From: Flaccisagitta enflata | Taxonomy: Eukaryota > Chaetognatha > Sagittoidea > Aphragmophora | Length of the DNA stretch: 64,000 bases | Direction of reading: 5' to 3' | Assembly: GCA_965153355.1 (NCBI GenBank) | Contig: OZ231126.1 | Span: 6,510,001 to 6,574,000, forward strand | Part shown: piece after piece, positions 49,330 through 60,785 of the stretch | Position numbering within the stretch: the first letter of the stretch is position 1 | How the letters are laid out: the number at the start of each line of letters is the position of its first letter | Notes under the pieces: model-generated | Databases searched by the model: none | Seen by the model: only the letters and a program-made list of their open reading frames with translations | What the model was told of the DNA's origin: nothing | Made by a program: the position numbers and the translations under genes

Positions 49330-49745
49330 TTTTTCCTGACCTCGCCTTCTCTCCTTACTGTGCCTTTTTTCCTGACCCTGCCTTTTTTCCTGACCTTACC
49401 ATCTCTCCTTACCTTGCTTTTTTCCTGACCCTGCCTTTTTTCCTGACCTTACCTTCTCTCCTTACAGTGCCTTGTTTCCTGACCCTGCCTTTTTTCCTGA
49501 CCTTACCTTCTCTCCTTACCTTGCCTTTTTTCCTAACCTTGCCTTCTCTCCTTACCTTGCCTTTTTTCCTGACCCTGCCTTTTTTCCTGACCTTACCTTC
49601 TCTCCTTACTGTGCCTTTTTTCCTGACCCTGCCTTTTTTCCTGACCTTACCATCTCTCCTTACCTTGCTTTTTTCCTGACCCTGCCTTTTTTCCTGACCT
49701 TACCTTCTCTCCTTACAGTGCCTTGTTTCCTGACCCTGCCTTTTT
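49330..49745. repeat. CCTTGCCTTTTTTCCTGACC satellite, left part
   Basis: A higher-order repeat of CCTTCTCTCCTTACC, TTGCCTTTTTTCCTGACC and CTGCCTTTTTTCCTGACC. It is interrupted at 49746 by a mobile element and resumes at 51306. Confidence 0.9.
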
Positions 49746-51305
49746 TAGTCGCGTGCACGCGACTCTACAACCTTGCCTTTTTTCCTCCGTCGGTCGGTCC
49801 GTCCGTCCGTCCGTCGGTCTGTCGGTCGGTAACACTTTGCTTTTTTTCGTCTTTTTGGGTCGTCTGGAGTTATTTTGACTCATTTTTTTGTTGTTTTTGG
49901 GAATTATTGGTTGCTTTTAGTCATTTTTGGTCATTTTTGATCATTTTTGGTCATTTTGGTCATTTTGGTCATTTTGGTGATTTTGGTCATTTTTGGTCAT
50001 TTTTGGTCATTTTTGGTCATTTTTTATTATTTTTGGTCATTTTGGTCATTTTTGGTCATTTTTGGTCATATTTGGTCATTTTGATAATTTTGGTCCTTTT
50101 TGTCATTTTGGTCATTTTTGATCATTATTGATCATTTTTGATCATTTTTTGTCATTTGAGGTTTTTTTTTGTCATTTTTGGTCATTTTGGTCATTTTTGG
50201 TCATTTTTGATCATTTTTGGTCATAATAGGTCATTTTTGGTCATTTTCGGTCATTTTGGTCATTTTGGTCATGTTGGTCATTTTTGGTCATTTTTTGTCA
50301 TTTTTGGTCATTTTTGGTCATTTTGGTTAAGTCTGCTGGTTTATATCTGCTGGGTAAAGTCTGATGGTTAAAGTCTGCTGGTTTAAATCTGCTGGTTTAA
50401 GTCTGCTGGTTTAAATCTAATGGGTTAAGTCTGCTGGTTAAAGTCTGCTGGTTTAAGTCTGCTGGTTTAAGTCTGCTGGTTTAAGTCTGCTGGTTTAAAT
50501 CTAATGGTTTAAGTCTGCTGGTCTAATGGTTTAAGTCTGCTGGTTTAAGTCTGCTGGTCAAAATGATATTAAAGATAAGTATGGTTTAAGTCTGGTTTTT
50601 TATTTTAAAATTTTTGAATTTTCAAAACTTGTTTTTTCATTTTCTGTCATTGTAACTTTGTCCGTTGTATTTTTCTCTTTTATAATATGTTTTTCTTTTT
50701 CTCCTACTATCTCTAGTTTTTTAGATATACCGTTTTCACCTAATTTGCATATTTGGGTGGTACCCAATATTTGCCCAAAATTTGTTTTAGAACATTGCAT
50801 ATTGTTCGTCTGTTCGTCCTGAGTCCGATTAGGTGCTTGATTTTGGTCTCCTGTTGTCCGTTCAGGAGATATTCCATTTTTACTAGGCTCATTTTTACCC
50901 CCAACTTTCTGCGCTTCGCGTGTACCCGATAATCCATAGTGCAAAACCATCGGGGCCTTTTGTTCGGTTGAAATTTCGGCGCAAGTAAGGTTTCTCATCT
51001 GGTTTGAGTCTGGATTGAGTCTGGTTTGAGTCTGGTTTGAGTCTGGTTTGTGTATGGCTTAAATCTGGTTTATGTCTGGTTTATGTCTGGTTTATGTCTG
51101 ATTTAGGTCTGGTTTCGGTCTGGTTTAATTCTGGTTTGAATCTGGTTTGAATCTGGTTTGAGACTGGTTTGAGTCTGGTTTGAGTCTGGTTTGGGTCTGT
51201 TTTGGGTTGCGTTTAAGTCTGATTTTCGATGAAAAGATACAATAAGGAGTCAGGTCAGTTCAGTTATTTTTTTCCTGCACGCGACTTATAGGTGTTGGCC
51301 TTGTT
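49746..51305 (+). mobile_element. 1.56-kb covarying-hairpin element inserted in the satellite
   Basis: Head hairpin AGTCGCGT-GC-ACGCGACT (49747-49764) directly follows the T6 of a satellite unit. (GTCC/GTCG)n is next, then (TCATTTTTGG)n (about 49900-50325), a (TCTGCTGGTTTAAG)n array (50330-50570), about 400 bp of unique sequence with a 132-codon minus-strand frame, and (GTCTGGTTTGA)n (50998-51220). The tail word GCACGCGACT (51277-51286) is the exact inverse of the head word. It ends TATAGGTGTTGGCCTTGTT and the satellite resumes with CCTGACC. This is the clearest evidence that these ends move as a unit. Confidence 0.85.
50600..50998 (-). CDS. Open frame inside the 1.56-kb element
   Basis: A 132-codon minus-strand frame starts at ATG 50996-50998. 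It is hydrophilic (for example NGISPERTTGDQNQAPNRTQ) and not made of tandem repeats, unlike the rest of the element's body. I recognise no transposase, Rep/helicase or other motif. It may be captured host sequence or a chance frame. Confidence 0.3.
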   Translation of the reverse strand: MRNLTCAEISTEQKAPMVLHYGLSGTREAQKVGGKNEPSKNGISPERTTGDQNQAPNRTQDEQTNNMQCSKTNFGQILGTTQICKLGENGISKKLEIVGEKEKHIIKEKNTTDKVTMTENEKTSFENSKILK

Positions 51306-51722
51306 CCTGACCTTACCTTCTCTCCTTACCTTGCCTTTTTTCCTAACCTTGCCTTCTCTCCTTACCTTGCCTTTTTTCCTGACCCTGCCTTTTTGTATGA
51401 ACTTGCCTTCTCTCCTTACCTTGCCTTTTTTCCTGACTCTGCCTTTTTTCCTGACCCTGCCTTTTTTCTGACCTTGCCTTCTCTCATTACCTTGCCTTTT
51501 TTCCTGACCCTGCCCTTTTTTCCTGACCTTGCCTTCTCTCCTTACCTTCCCTTTTTTCCTGACCCTGCCTTGTTTCCTGACCCTGCCTTTTTTCTGACCT
51601 TGCCTTCTCTCCTTACCTTGCCTTTTTTCCTGACCCTGCCTTTTTTTCCTGACCTTGCCTTCTCTCCTTACCTTGCCTTTTTTCCCGACCCAGCCTTTTT
51701 TCTTGACCTTGCCTTTTTTTCC
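51306..51722. repeat. CCTTGCCTTTTTTCCTGACC satellite, right part
   Basis: Continuation of 49330-49745 on the far side of the insertion. Confidence 0.9.
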
Positions 51723-51793
51723 CACTTTCAACGCGACTCCTTTTAATTTCCGGTCTAAGAAAAGGCAAATAAAAAATGGTCAGACCAAAACAC

Positions 51794-52068
<275 letters not shown>

Positions 52069-52690
52069 AGATAAGAGTTTCTTTTTTTCCATGTTCAGCT
52101 TTCATAAATTCAGCTGCCTCATTCATAAGCATCGAAATAAATGCCTGATGCACGTTTCGCTCAAAAAGATCATTGATGTGAGATAATGATTCAAAACATA
52201 CCCAGCCGGTGATGATTCCAAACAGCGTGTTATTTCCACCAAAATACCGATATCTGAGACTTTTTTTGAGAGAAATGAGACCATTAGCGCGGACTCTCCA
52301 TGTCAGTTAAAAAAACAAAAGTGAAAGCCATCAGGAAATTTTTTTTTGTTTCTCCAACTTGGAATTCAAAGATTATTGTTACGCAAAAATTTCTGAACTG
52401 TTCAGGGTAGCATTAACATTTAAGCTCTTGCAGCGGTCTCATCATAGATTGAGGTTTGACCTAGCAAATAGAATGAACTTTTTAAAATTTTCTATCAGAT
52501 CACAGATAGCGCGCAAGCAATTCTTGAAGATGCTATCTTTGTTGGTGTGTGTGTCTATCTGTTTTTCTGTCAGTCCTTAAAATTTCTTAATTTGTGCTAT
52601 TTAGGTATACATAAGCGGTTTTTAGCTATGCCCATTGCTGAAAAGAAATACTTCTGCATTGTTGCCTTGATCCTCCTGCCTAAGACAAAG
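52069..52690. other. Unassigned sequence
   Basis: A plus-strand frame at 52359-52580 (includes FDLANRMNFLKFSIRSQIAR) has no recognisable motif or splice context; I do not call it. Confidence 0.4.
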
Positions 52691-52825
52691 CTGAAATGAC
52701 ATCATGTTTATCTAAATTACCGGTCATCTTTATTCGGTATTAGAGCTCTGAGCAGCTGAAATGACATCATGTTTATCTAATTTACTGGTCATCTTTATTC
52801 AGTATTAGAGCTCTGTGGAGCGCAC
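52690..52825. repeat. 65-bp tandem duplication
   Basis: GCTGAAATGACATCATGTTT, GGTCATCTTTATTC and GTATTAGAGCTCTG occur twice in tandem. Confidence 0.85.
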
Positions 52826-53168
52826 ATATTAAATCAGCTGACATCAGCGAAATCTATCGATAAAAGTCAAAACTACCAAAAACAGTGAAAAAAAAGGAAG
52901 AAAATTTGCGGGGGGGGGGGGGGGGAAATTGGTCAAAATTTACTTAAAACAAAGGCTCAGACGGCGGCTAAAATAAACAGTCAGCTGACAAACTGATCTT
53001 CTTGTATTTTTCAATTTTTCAATTACAAGCCTGTTGGTTATTCCCAAAAAAGAAAAAAAAGATAATATCAAATACTCTCAGTTCGATCCATGACTTCATG
53101 GTCGCCTTCCAAATCTTTAAATGACCTGTTTGCAGTGAAAAAGTAAGCTTGTATACAGTCTACCATAT
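52826..53168. other. Unassigned, with a G-run
   Basis: A G-run of about 16 bases lies near 52910. Nothing else is seen. Confidence 0.4.
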
Positions 53169-53330
53169 ACAGTTGAGCTTCACTAGAACGCATTTCAAGG
53201 GACTGAGAAAAATAATGTCTTATAGTGAAGCTTTATGGAAATAACTACAAAATCTTTCAGGGGTCAGGTTTCATGCCTTAAATGAGGGCATGCCTTATAA
53301 GCGGGTGCGATCTAGTGGTGCCCTACTGTA
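53169..53330. mobile_element. Pogo/Tigger-like MITE
   Basis: It starts TACAGTTGAGCTTCACTAGA and ends GTGGTGCCCTACTGTA: TA-flanked CAGT...ACTG ends with the 'gene-like' GAGCTTCACTAGAACGC motif typical of pogo-group termini. 160 bp, non-coding. A diverged relative of the same style (CTAGAACCCACTCTAACAG) follows at about 53351. Confidence 0.65.
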
Positions 53331-53427
53331 TGTTTCTAAATGAAAATACAGCTAGAACCCACTCTAACAGACTTCATGGGACCAATATTTTTTTTCTGTG
53401 TAAGGCAAAGATCTGTTAATGCAGACA

Positions 53428-54145
53428 AACTACTAGCCCAAAAGCCTTCAGATTTTCAGTGAATGTTGGCAACAACTGACCATTTTGTCATGTCCAAACT
53501 CAGATTTTAATACTGAATAGTTTGGCGTCAGTAAAACAAACAAAATATGCCTAATTTTCGAGGCTGAATCTTTTTTTTTCTTGCTTTATTTGAGAAGACT
53601 TGTCTTTATCAATATACAGATGTCAAAAAAATTGAGCTAACACTCCGGGGTTAGCCTCAAATGATAGGAAATTTTTCAGAGATTACACATTTACGTAAAA
53701 AATTAGAAATAGTTGGATATGAATTGAGGTTATCATTGGTTTTTGGCAATCTTTGCTAAAATCCAGACTGTCAATCATTAGAAAATCATTCAAATCTTCA
53801 TAAATACAATAGAATAATGAAATTTTCAAGCAGAATTTATATTCATGATTTGTAACTATTCATTTAAGACCAACCCCAGGGTTCAAGCTTGCTTAATCAG
53901 GAAAAAAGCAATAAAAAAAAAAAATTCTTCTAAGTATAGCTGGGACAAATTGATTTTTTCCATAAAATTGATAGCATTTCAATGCTTTAATGACCCCCAG
54001 CCTATTCAGTTACAAAATCTGAGTTTTGGCATGACAAAATGGTCAGTTGTTACCAACATTCACTCAAAATTTGAAGGCTTTTGGGCTAGTAGTTTTGGAG
54101 CTACAAAGGTTTACTATTTGCCATTTTGATTTAAAGACGGTGTAC
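53428..54145. mobile_element. Foldback element, copy 2 (left end truncated)
   Basis: It matches 38532-39297 in the same orientation over nearly all its length. The right end TTTAAAGACGGTGTAC is intact, but the left arm starts about 50 bases in (ACTACTAGCCCAAAAGCC). Confidence 0.85.
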
Positions 54146-54421
54146 ATTGGTTAGAATCGGAATTTCATTGCTGGCAGATTCGTAAAAGCGGGGTTCAAAT
54201 GTGATTCAAAAGCGCTCAGCGCTGAGAAATTAAACAGAAACAAACCAAGTCAATCAGCTGCGGCAATTGCATTGCTAGCTTTGCAACAGATGGACAGACC
54301 AAATGTATTGAGTCAGACGCAAATCAACAAGAACAAGTGACGCGGGGTCACAATATTGTTGCGGACGGGTGGGCAGGGGCGTGTAACCCTCATCCACACC
54401 TTCACCCACCCTACACACAGT

Positions 54422-56621
54422 CGCATTAAGCTTGACCTCGATTCTATCCTCTAAGGGTATGGTTTCTTAACAATGTTACCCTCGGGTGATTTGTTGAATT
54501 TTGGTTAAAGAAGTAACAATCATTGCCCTGACTACTTTTGGTAAGCAGTTTGCTTTTGGGTTAGATTGAGAAGGAATGGTTTTCAGATTCTGTTTTATGG
54601 AAAACTAGGAGTGGTGCGCGTATTAAGTAGTCAGTGAGGGTTCACAAGGCCCTCTTCCGTTTATTTCAGTTTGGGTATAGTGAGGGATATTGTTCCACTT
54701 TTCATACTACTCAGTACCTTGGATTGGAATGTCCGGCGGTCGCATTAAGCTTGACCTCGATTCTATCCTCTAAGGGTATGGTTTCTTAACAATGTTACCC
54801 TCGGGTGATTTGTTGAATTTTGGTTAAAGAAGTAACAATCATTGCCCTGACTACTTTTGGTAAGCAGTTTGCTTTTGGGTTAGATTGAGAAGGAATGGTT
54901 TTCAGATTCTGTTTTATGGAAAACTAGGAGTGGTGCGCGTATTAACTAGTCAGTGAGGGTTCACAAGGCCCTCTTCCGTTTATTTCAGTTTGGGTATAGT
55001 GAGGGATATTGTTCCACTTTTCATACTACTCAGTACCTTGGATTGGAATGTCCGGCGGTCGCATTAAGCTTGACCTCGATTCTATCCTCTAAGGGTATGG
55101 TTTCTTAACAATGTTACCCTCGGGTGATTTGTTGAATTTTGGTTAAAAAGTAACAATCATTGCCCTGACTACTTTTGGTAAGCAGTTTGCTTTTGGGTTA
55201 GATTGAGAAGGAATGTTTTTCAGATTCTGTTTTATGGAAAACTAGGAGTGGTGCGCGTATTAACTAGTCAGTGAGGGTTCACAAGGCCCTCTTCCGTTTA
55301 TTTCAGTTTGGGTATAGTGAGGGATATTGTTCCACTTTTCATACTACTCAGTGCCTTGGATTGGAATGTCCGGCGGTCGCATTAAGCTTGACCTCGATTC
55401 TATCCTCTAAGGGTATGGTTTCTTAACAATGTTACCCTCGGGTGATTTGTTGAATTTTGGTTAAAGAAGTAACAATCATTGCCCTAACTACTTTTGGTAA
55501 GCAGTTTGCTTTTGGGTTAGATTGAGAAGGAATGGTTTTCAGATTCTGTTTTATGGAAAATTAGGAGTGGTGCGCGTATTAACTAGTCAGTGAGGGTTCA
55601 CAAAGCCCTCTTCCGTTTATTTCAGTTTGGGTATAGTGAGGGATATTGTTCCACTTTTCATACTACTCAGTACCTTGGATTGGAATGTCCGGCGGTCGCA
55701 TTAAGCTTGACCTCGATTCTATCCTCTAAGGGTATGGTTTCTTAACAATGTTACCCTCGGATGATTTGTTGAATTTTGGTTAAAGAAGTAACAATCATTG
55801 CCCTGACTACTTTTGGTAAGCAGTTTGCTTTTGGGTTAGATTGAGAAGGAATGGTTTTCAGATTCTGTTTTATGGAAAACTAGGAGTGGTGCGCGTATTA
55901 ACTAGTCAGTGAGGGTTCACAAGGCCCTCTTCCGTTTATTTCAGTTTGGGTATAGTGAGGGATATTGTTCCACTTTTCATACTACTCAGTACCTTGGATT
56001 GGAATGTCCGGCGGTCGCATTAAGCTTGACCTCGATTCTATCCTCTAAGGGTATGGTTTCTTAACAATGTTACCCTCGGGTGATTTGTTGAATTTTGGTT
56101 AAAGAAGTAACAATCATTGCCCTGACTACTTTTGGTAAGCAGTTTGCTTTTGGGTTAGATTGAGAAGGAATGGTTTTCAGATTCTGTTTTATGGAAAACT
56201 AGGAGTGGTGCGCGTATTAACTAGTCAGTGAGGGTTCACAAGGCTCTCTTCCGTTTATTTCAGTTTGGGTATAGTGAGGGATATTGTTCCACTTTTCATA
56301 CTACTCAGTGCCTTGGATTGGAATGTCCGGCGGTCGCATTAAGCTTGACCTCGATTCTATCCTCTAAGGGTATGGTTTCTTAACAATGTTACCCTCGGAT
56401 GATTTGTTGAATTTTGGTTAAAGAAGTAACAATCATTGCCCCAACTACTTTTGGTAAGCAGTTTGCTTTTGGGTTAGATTGAGAAGGAATGGTTTTCAGA
56501 TTCTGTTTTATGGAAAACTAGGAGTGGTGCGCGTATTAACTAGTCAGTGAGGGTTCACAAGGCCCTCTTCCGTTTATTTCAGTTTGGGTATAGTGAGGGA
56601 TATTGTTCCACTTTTCATACA
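54422..56621. repeat. 319-bp tandem array, about 6.9 copies
   Basis: CGCATTAAGCTTGACC recurs at 54422, 54741, 55060, 55378, 55697, 56016 and 56335. Units differ by only a few substitutions and one single-base deletion, so the array is young or homogenised. Each unit has a pyrimidine-rich acceptor (CTTCCGTTTATTTCAG), a 106-base open segment, a 5' splice-like site (AAGG|GTATGG), a hairpin, AATTTTGG, and a TATTAACTAG branch-like motif 40-odd bases before the acceptor. Confidence 0.9.
54441..54541 (+). ncRNA. Candidate small nuclear/spliced-leader-like RNA, repeated in each 319-bp unit
   Basis: In order: ATTCTATCCTCTAAGG|GTA, where UAUCC can pair with GGGUA across the possible 5' splice site. 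A hairpin follows (UUAACAA pairing with UUGUUGAA, one bulge, with an inner UUACC/GGUGA stem). Then comes AATTTTGG (54497-54504), an Sm-site match, and a last hairpin (AGAAGUA with UACUUUU). This is the layout of spliced-leader RNAs, which are often tandem. The evidence is structure by eye only; promoter elements were not found and the exon explanation competes. Confidence 0.3.
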
Positions 56622-56823
56622 AATACAAAGACAAAGACAACTGCAGCATCAAAAATGCGCATTCCCACACTTTTCAACTCGATCATGACGGACGTAAGGA
56701 TGGACGGATGGAAAGATGGACGGACGGAATGGGGGATAGACGGAGAGAAGAAAGAGTGAAAGTAATGTTGAAAGAAGGAAAAGAGAGGAATTTGAAAGAT
56801 AACAAGAAATAGGTATTGAAAAG

Positions 56824-56928
56824 TAACAAGGCTGGATAAACGGCTACACCAGTCGCTTTCAGGTGGGCAGGGGAAGTATTTCAGTGAGTAGAGCATTTGA
56901 TCAGTAACGGTATGGCGACAGACGGAAG

Positions 56929-57027
<99 letters not shown>

Positions 57028-57030
57028 CGT
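56824..57030 (-). mobile_element. Covarying-hairpin tail followed by (GA)n
   Basis: AACAAGGCTGGATAAACGGC, CAGTCGCTTTCAGGTGGGCA and a GACGGAAGGACAGA fragment pass into (GA)n (56930-57008) and (CAGA)n. The head is missing. Confidence 0.55.
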
Positions 57031-57378
57031 GTTGTTAAGTGTGCATATCACCCTGTCGTATCTTGATGAAAAGCGTCATCAGGGCTAACTTTGGGGGGTC
57101 AAAAATCAAAATTGAGATTTTGGCGTTAATTTTTTTTTTAATGGCAAGGTAACACGTGAACTAAGACCAAACAAATGATTTTTAACTTTATTTCCGACTA
57201 ACGCGGCGCTACGAGCTCCACTAAGTCAAAAATCGACGTTTTTGGGAGGTTGAAATTTTGACCTTTTTCGTCGTGAACTGCTGTTACAAAATCGATCGCT
57301 GTGGCTCTAAAAACTGCATTTTGGACATGCGGATTTTTTTGCTGGCTCGGTCTTGAGCAGCTCTACTGGTATCTGAAA
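57031..57378. other. Unassigned sequence
   Basis: I see no gene or repeat. Confidence 0.4.
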
Positions 57379-57530
57379 AAACAAGGCTGTATACACGGCA
57401 GCATTAGTCGCGGACGGGTGGGCAGGAGCGGAAAACCTCGAAAAGTGACTTTGTTACCGACGGACCGACGGACCGACGGACCAACGGACCGAAAAGTGGC
57501 TTATAGAGTCGCGTGTCCGCGACTAAAAAT
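57379..57530 (-). mobile_element. Covarying-hairpin element, minimal complete copy
   Basis: In about 150 bp it has every part. Read on minus: head hairpin AGTCGCGGACACGCGACT (57507-57524), CTATAAGCC, (GTCC)n, GGTAACAAAGTCAC, GCTCCTGCCCACC, the tail word GTCCGCGACT (exact inverse of AGTCGCGGAC; plus-strand 57406-57415), GTGTATACAGCC and TTGTT. Confidence 0.85.
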
Positions 57531-58139
57531 CCCATAAAATGTAGTATCCTAGCCGCGTTAAACAAAAAAGTACACTTTTTCACTTTTTTTAACACAAAAT
57601 ACGCACAAAGATGGACCTGAAACCCATATTACCCCAGAAAACCCCATGAATTTTTTTTCACAATTTGATAGCCCTATTAGGGTAGTTTCCAGGACCACTG
57701 TCAAAATACTCGGACTCGGGCGGGCTTTTAGTCGTTTTTGACCAGATTTGCCAGAAAATCAAAAATGACAAAAATGACAAAAATCAAATTTGAATATCTA
57801 CAACCAAAATTTAGCTGACGCCATAAATTTTTAGGGGAACACCTACCCTGACATGGTGTTTCTAAAACCAACAGTTGAAATTTTTTTTTAATATGCATAC
57901 CAGCCCAACTGACCTATCACTTAAAAATTGAAAAAACATATTTTTTTTTGGCTGTTTTGCTCTTATTGTCTCCAAATTTTGCATGAGGGTTGTCACTGAC
58001 CCTAGAAACTATTTGCATATGCTATAGCTGATCGAATCGATGATACTCGCCAAAATACTATACACAAAAAAAACATGATTTTGGGTGAAATTATCCAAAA
58101 TTTTTGGAAAAGTCAAAAATGGTCAATTATCAGTTCAGT
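57531..58139. other. Unassigned AT-rich sequence
   Basis: A short AAAAATGACAAAAATGAC stretch occurs at 57755-57790; otherwise nothing is seen. Confidence 0.4.
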
Positions 58140-58985
58140 TATTTCCATATTGTAAACAAAACAAAAAAACAAAAAAATTCATCTCAAATTTTTTTGTTTA
58201 CAGCACTTTTTAGGTGAAAAAAGCTTATTTTTAGCATTTTTTTGGTAAAAAATTGTTTATGCAGCTTCAAAAATCTCCATTAATCCTGGAAATGTGTGGC
58301 AATAGTCTGGATATACACATTTTTACCTGTAACAACAAGTTTTTTTTACATATTTTTTAGATAAGAGCTTAAAAATAGCCTAAAAATAGCAAAATATTGC
58401 TTTTTTCAGCGTTTTTAAGTTTTTTCATGTTAATGAAGCATAAAAACTAAAAAAAAGTTCTAGAAATGTATAGTATTAGTCCGAGTATAAATACTTATGC
58501 CCTGAATAACCAGTTATTCATGATAGTTTTGGGTTTAAAGCCTAAAAATAGCTTAAGAAGAACAAAATATGGCTTTTTTTAGCATTTTTGAGCAAAAAAT
58601 AGTTTGTGCAGCTGTATTTATCCAGAAAAAATCCTTATAATGTGTAGTTATAGTTTGAGTAAAGATACTTTTACCCAGAACAACCAGTTGTTGGGGATTT
58701 TTTAAAGTTTAAAGATCAAAAATGCTGAAAAAACCATATTTTATCATTTCTAAGCTATTTTTAAGCTCTAATTTGTATGTTATTTCAAAAAACATGTTGT
58801 GAAGGGTTAAAATGTGTATATTCAAACTATTGCCTCACATTTTCAGTATTAATTAGAATTTTCAAAGCTCAAAAAAAAATTTTAAGCCAAAAAAAATGTT
58901 AAAAATAACTTTTTTCTACCAAGAGAGTTATATAAATGAAAAAATTTAAGATAAATTTATTTGTTTTTTTGTTTTTTTAGTATCC
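58140..58985. mobile_element. AT-rich inverted-repeat region with internal tandem units
   Basis: Three diverged units of about 170 bp (each with GCTTAAAAATAGC-like and TTTTTAGCATTTTT-like stretches) are followed by a unit in the opposite orientation. The outer AAACAAAAAAACAAAAAAAT is mirrored by TTTATTTGTTTTTTTGTTTT. It may be a foldback element or a rearranged satellite. Confidence 0.55.
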
Positions 58986-59089
58986 CACATGACACAGTGG
59001 CAAAAACGGTCTTTTCATACCTCTTGGGGGCGTATCCAGAGAGGTGTGATAATCCAATACAATTAATTTTCATTATTGGAAAAAACTAG

Positions 59090-59288
59090 TCTATGTAGCT
59101 AGTGTTACAATTTTGTCGCGGATGAATGGGCAAGGGCTTCCAAATTCCCCCCCCCCCCACTCATACACCTCTTCAACAATTGTTTTTCCACTTTCCGACT
59201 TACTCACAAACCAGCAGACTGACTGACTAACAGATGAACCAACGGACGGACACAGCCTCTTATAGATTCGTGAATCCGCGACAAGAAA
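59090..59288 (-). mobile_element. Covarying-hairpin element, diverged second-tail type
   Basis: GTGTTACAATTTTGTCGCGG with GGATGAATGGGCAAGGGC on the tail side; (GGAC)n, CAGCCTCTTATAGA and CGTGAATCCGCGAC on the head side. Confidence 0.55.
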
Positions 59289-59334
59289 CGTACAAGTTTG
59301 AAAATAGAATGGAATGGATCAGGTAGTAGGTGAA

Positions 59335-60530
59335 TGAGACAAAAGTAAGAAAGTGTGAAAATAGTCATATTTACGGCATTTTACGGCAAAAAATGACACT
59401 GAATGACAACAGCTTCACTCGATTTTTGGTAAGAATTTGTCCCAGATCCAAACTATTAGTGTTTGACCCTTTGCTACCTATTAGAGCTGTTTTAAAACAT
59501 TTACAACTTAAGAAAGTGTGAAAATAGCCATTTTTACGGCATTTTACGGCGAAAAATGACACTGAATGACAACGGCTCCACTCAATTTTTGGCAAGAGTA
59601 TGTCCCAGAGCCAAACCATCAGTGTTTGACCCTTTGCCACCCATTACAGCTGTTTTAAAACATTAAAGACCTAAAAAGTGTGAAAATAGCCATTTTTACG
59701 GCAAGAAATGACACTACATGACAACGGGTCCACTCAATATTTGGCATAAGTATGTCCCAGAGCCAAACCATTTGTTTGACCCTTGGCCGCCTATTACAGC
59801 TGCTTTAAAACATGAACAACTTAAAAAAAGTGTGAAAATAGCCATTTTTACGGCATTTTACGTCAAAAAAATGACACTGAACGTCAATGGCTTCACTCGA
59901 TTTTTGGTAAGAATTTGTCTCAGAGCCAAACTATTATTGTTTGACCCTTTGCTTCCTATTAGAGCTGTTTTAAAACATTTAAGACTAAAAAAAGTGTGAA
60001 AATAACCATTTTTACGGCATTTTACGGCAAAAAATGACACTGAATGATGACAGCTCCACTCGATTTTTGGCAAGAGTATGTTCCAGAGCCAAACCATTAG
60101 TATTTGACCCTTTTCCACCTATTACAGCTGTTTTTAAACAATAACAACTTATGAAAGTGTGAAAATAGCCATTTTTACGGCATTTTACGGCAAAAGATGA
60201 CACTGAATGATGATGGCTCCACTCAATTTTTGGTAAGAGTATGTCCGAGCGCCAAACCATTAGTGTTTTACCCATTGCCACCTTATACAGCTGTTTTAAA
60301 ACAATAACGACCTAAAAAAGTGTGAAAATAGCCATTTTTACGGCTTTTTACGGCAAAAAAAGACGCTGAATGATGACGGTTTCACTCGATCTTTGGTATG
60401 AGTATATCTCAGAGCCACACAGTTACTGTATGACCGTTCGCCAACCATAACACCTTTTTTTTAACATCATCAACCTGAAAACTGGCAAAAATGTCATTAT
60501 TACGTAATTTTACGGCATTTTACGGCACTG
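59335..60530. repeat. 160-bp minisatellite
   Basis: About seven diverged units share GTGTGAAAATAGCCATTTTT, ACGGCATTTTACGGCAAAAA and CAGAGCCAAACCATTAGTGT. Short frames in each unit recur on both strands and are repeat translations. Confidence 0.9.
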
Positions 60531-60785
60531 CGTCGTCAATTCTTTACCGAAAGTGCTCTATAACTTTTTTTGACTTCTATGCAATACATATGATTGGTTT
60601 AAGGCAAAAAATTTTGATATTTGTGACTTTTGCCAAATTGCTTAGGGGTGACATACATAAGACACTGTGCATATCTTGTTTTCATAAAAATTCATCCTTT
60701 CGTTTAACTTTATTTCTCTGAAATTGACGCTGCGTTTGTTTCTTTCTTTGTTTTCAACTTTCCTTCTTTCTATCTTTATCTTTAT
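60531..60785. other. Unassigned sequence
   Basis: Nothing recognisable besides a pyrimidine-rich end. Confidence 0.4.

Larger units (their letters stand above)
54332..56750 (-). mobile_element. Covarying-hairpin element carrying the 319-bp array
   Basis: The second-tail type AACAAGTGACGCGGGGTCAC (54332-54351), a GTTGCGGAC tail word and GGTGGGCAGGGGC flank the array on the left. CACACTTTTCAACTCGATCA and (GGACGGAC)n, the head-side sequence of this family, flank it on the right (56667-56730). The head hairpin itself is missing. The array therefore sits inside an element body. Confidence 0.55.

Noticed and set aside
56880-56915. tRNA-like AGTGAGTAGAGCATTTGATC
   Set aside because: It resembles a tRNA D-arm region only briefly; the sequence is explained as the element's conserved middle, and no B box or acceptor stem is present.
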